Shown here piece after piece: positions 6,084 through 6,233 of a stretch of 6,233 nucleotides of DNA. Below the pieces are notes generated by a model that did not search any database, had not been told where the DNA came from, and worked only from the letters and a program-made list of their open reading frames with translations. The position numbers and the translations under genes are program-made. The stretch's first letter is position 1. Each line of letters begins with the position of its first letter. Origin of the DNA: Clostridiaceae bacterium (lineage in GTDB: Bacteria; Bacillota; Clostridia; UMGS1883; JAAYMJ01); NCBI GenBank assembly GCA_012521455.1, contig JAAYMJ010000374.1, forward strand, positions 1-6,233, read 5' to 3'.

Positions 6084-6233
6084 TGAAAAAGCAAATGAAG
6101 CTTTTGATATTTATTTTAAATATATTGGTTGTGATTAGCGCAATAATGTATTTAACCTCGCTAAGGAGCACGGAAATTGCCAGATTCGCCCTCTTTGAAG
6201 ATATCACAGAGGGTGATTTTTTCGTTGTCAAAA
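6083..6233 (+). CDS. Unrecognised protein with N-terminal membrane segment, 3' end cut by the window edge
   Basis: An open frame starts at ATG 6083 and runs off the right edge after 50 complete codons. AAAGGTG at 6066-6072, 10 bases ahead, is a reasonable ribosome binding site. The N-terminus is basic (MKKQMK) followed by an uninterrupted hydrophobic run of about 20 residues (roughly 7-27) and then a polar stretch with acidic residues (ALFEDITEGDFFVVK). This fits a single-pass membrane anchor or an uncleaved signal, with the basic end in the cytoplasm and the rest outside. There is no lipobox cysteine, so a lipoprotein is unlikely. A second in-frame ATG at 6095 could also serve as start. The gene lies 49 bases past hfq on the same strand with no terminator seen, so it is probably in the same transcript. 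I do not recognise the family and assign no function. Confidence 0.65.
   Translation, partial: MKKQMKLLIFILNILVVISAIMYLTSLRSTEIARFALFEDITEGDFFVVK

Noticed and set aside
5980..6231. Open frame of 83 codons on the minus strand across the end of hfq and the next gene
   Set aside because: It is opposite the hydrophobic N-terminus of the plus-strand gene, which makes it look membrane-like by strand complementarity. The plus-strand reading has a ribosome binding site and operon context; this one has neither.

Overview
The window reads as one continuous plus-strand gene cluster from a low-to-moderate GC Firmicute, most likely a member of the Clostridia. The evidence is the gene order (a YlbF/YmcA-family gene, then mutS, mutL, miaA and hfq), a Hfq that begins and folds like the Bacillus form (MKP start, acidic loop before the YKH motif), a MutL of the endonuclease type, strong AGGAGG-type ribosome binding sites, and frequent ATA, AGG and AGA codons. 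No sporulation gene cotE lies between the ymcA-like gene and mutS, unlike in Bacillus subtilis. The genus cannot be told from the sequence alone.

Layout. Bases 2-340 hold the 3' part of a YlbF/YmcA-family gene that enters from the left edge and ends in a cysteine-rich tail. Then come mutS (366-2963), mutL (2970-4847), miaA (4872-5807) and hfq (5791-6033, overlapping miaA by 17 bases). A 16-codon mini-ORF (6033-6083) bridges hfq to the next gene, whose first 50 codons (6083-6233, an unrecognised protein with an N-terminal membrane segment) run off the right edge. The gaps between the main genes are 25, 6 and 24 bases, then the 17-base overlap, then 49 bases. No stretch over 300 bases lacks a gene. 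I saw no rRNA, tRNA, CRISPR, insertion sequence or clear intrinsic terminator. Transcription probably enters from upstream of the window and leaves it on the right; one candidate internal promoter for hfq sits inside miaA.

How the genes work together. MutS and MutL are the core of methyl-independent mismatch repair: MutS finds the mispair, and MutL carries its own nicking site (DQHA...E...E) and clamp-binding motif, so no MutH is expected. MiaA prenylates A37 of tRNAs that read UNN codons. Hfq is the RNA chaperone. The YlbF/YmcA-family protein belongs to the group that in Bacillus forms an Fe-S complex with YaaT and steers RNase Y. The cluster therefore joins genome fidelity with RNA modification and RNA turnover, an arrangement widely conserved in bacteria.

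I did not find a clearly new biological system here. The points most worth a second look are the two TAATG junctions around the mini-ORF after hfq, the unrecognised membrane-anchored gene it leads into, the CC-CxxCxxC tail on the YlbF/YmcA-family protein, and the rim residues of Hfq.
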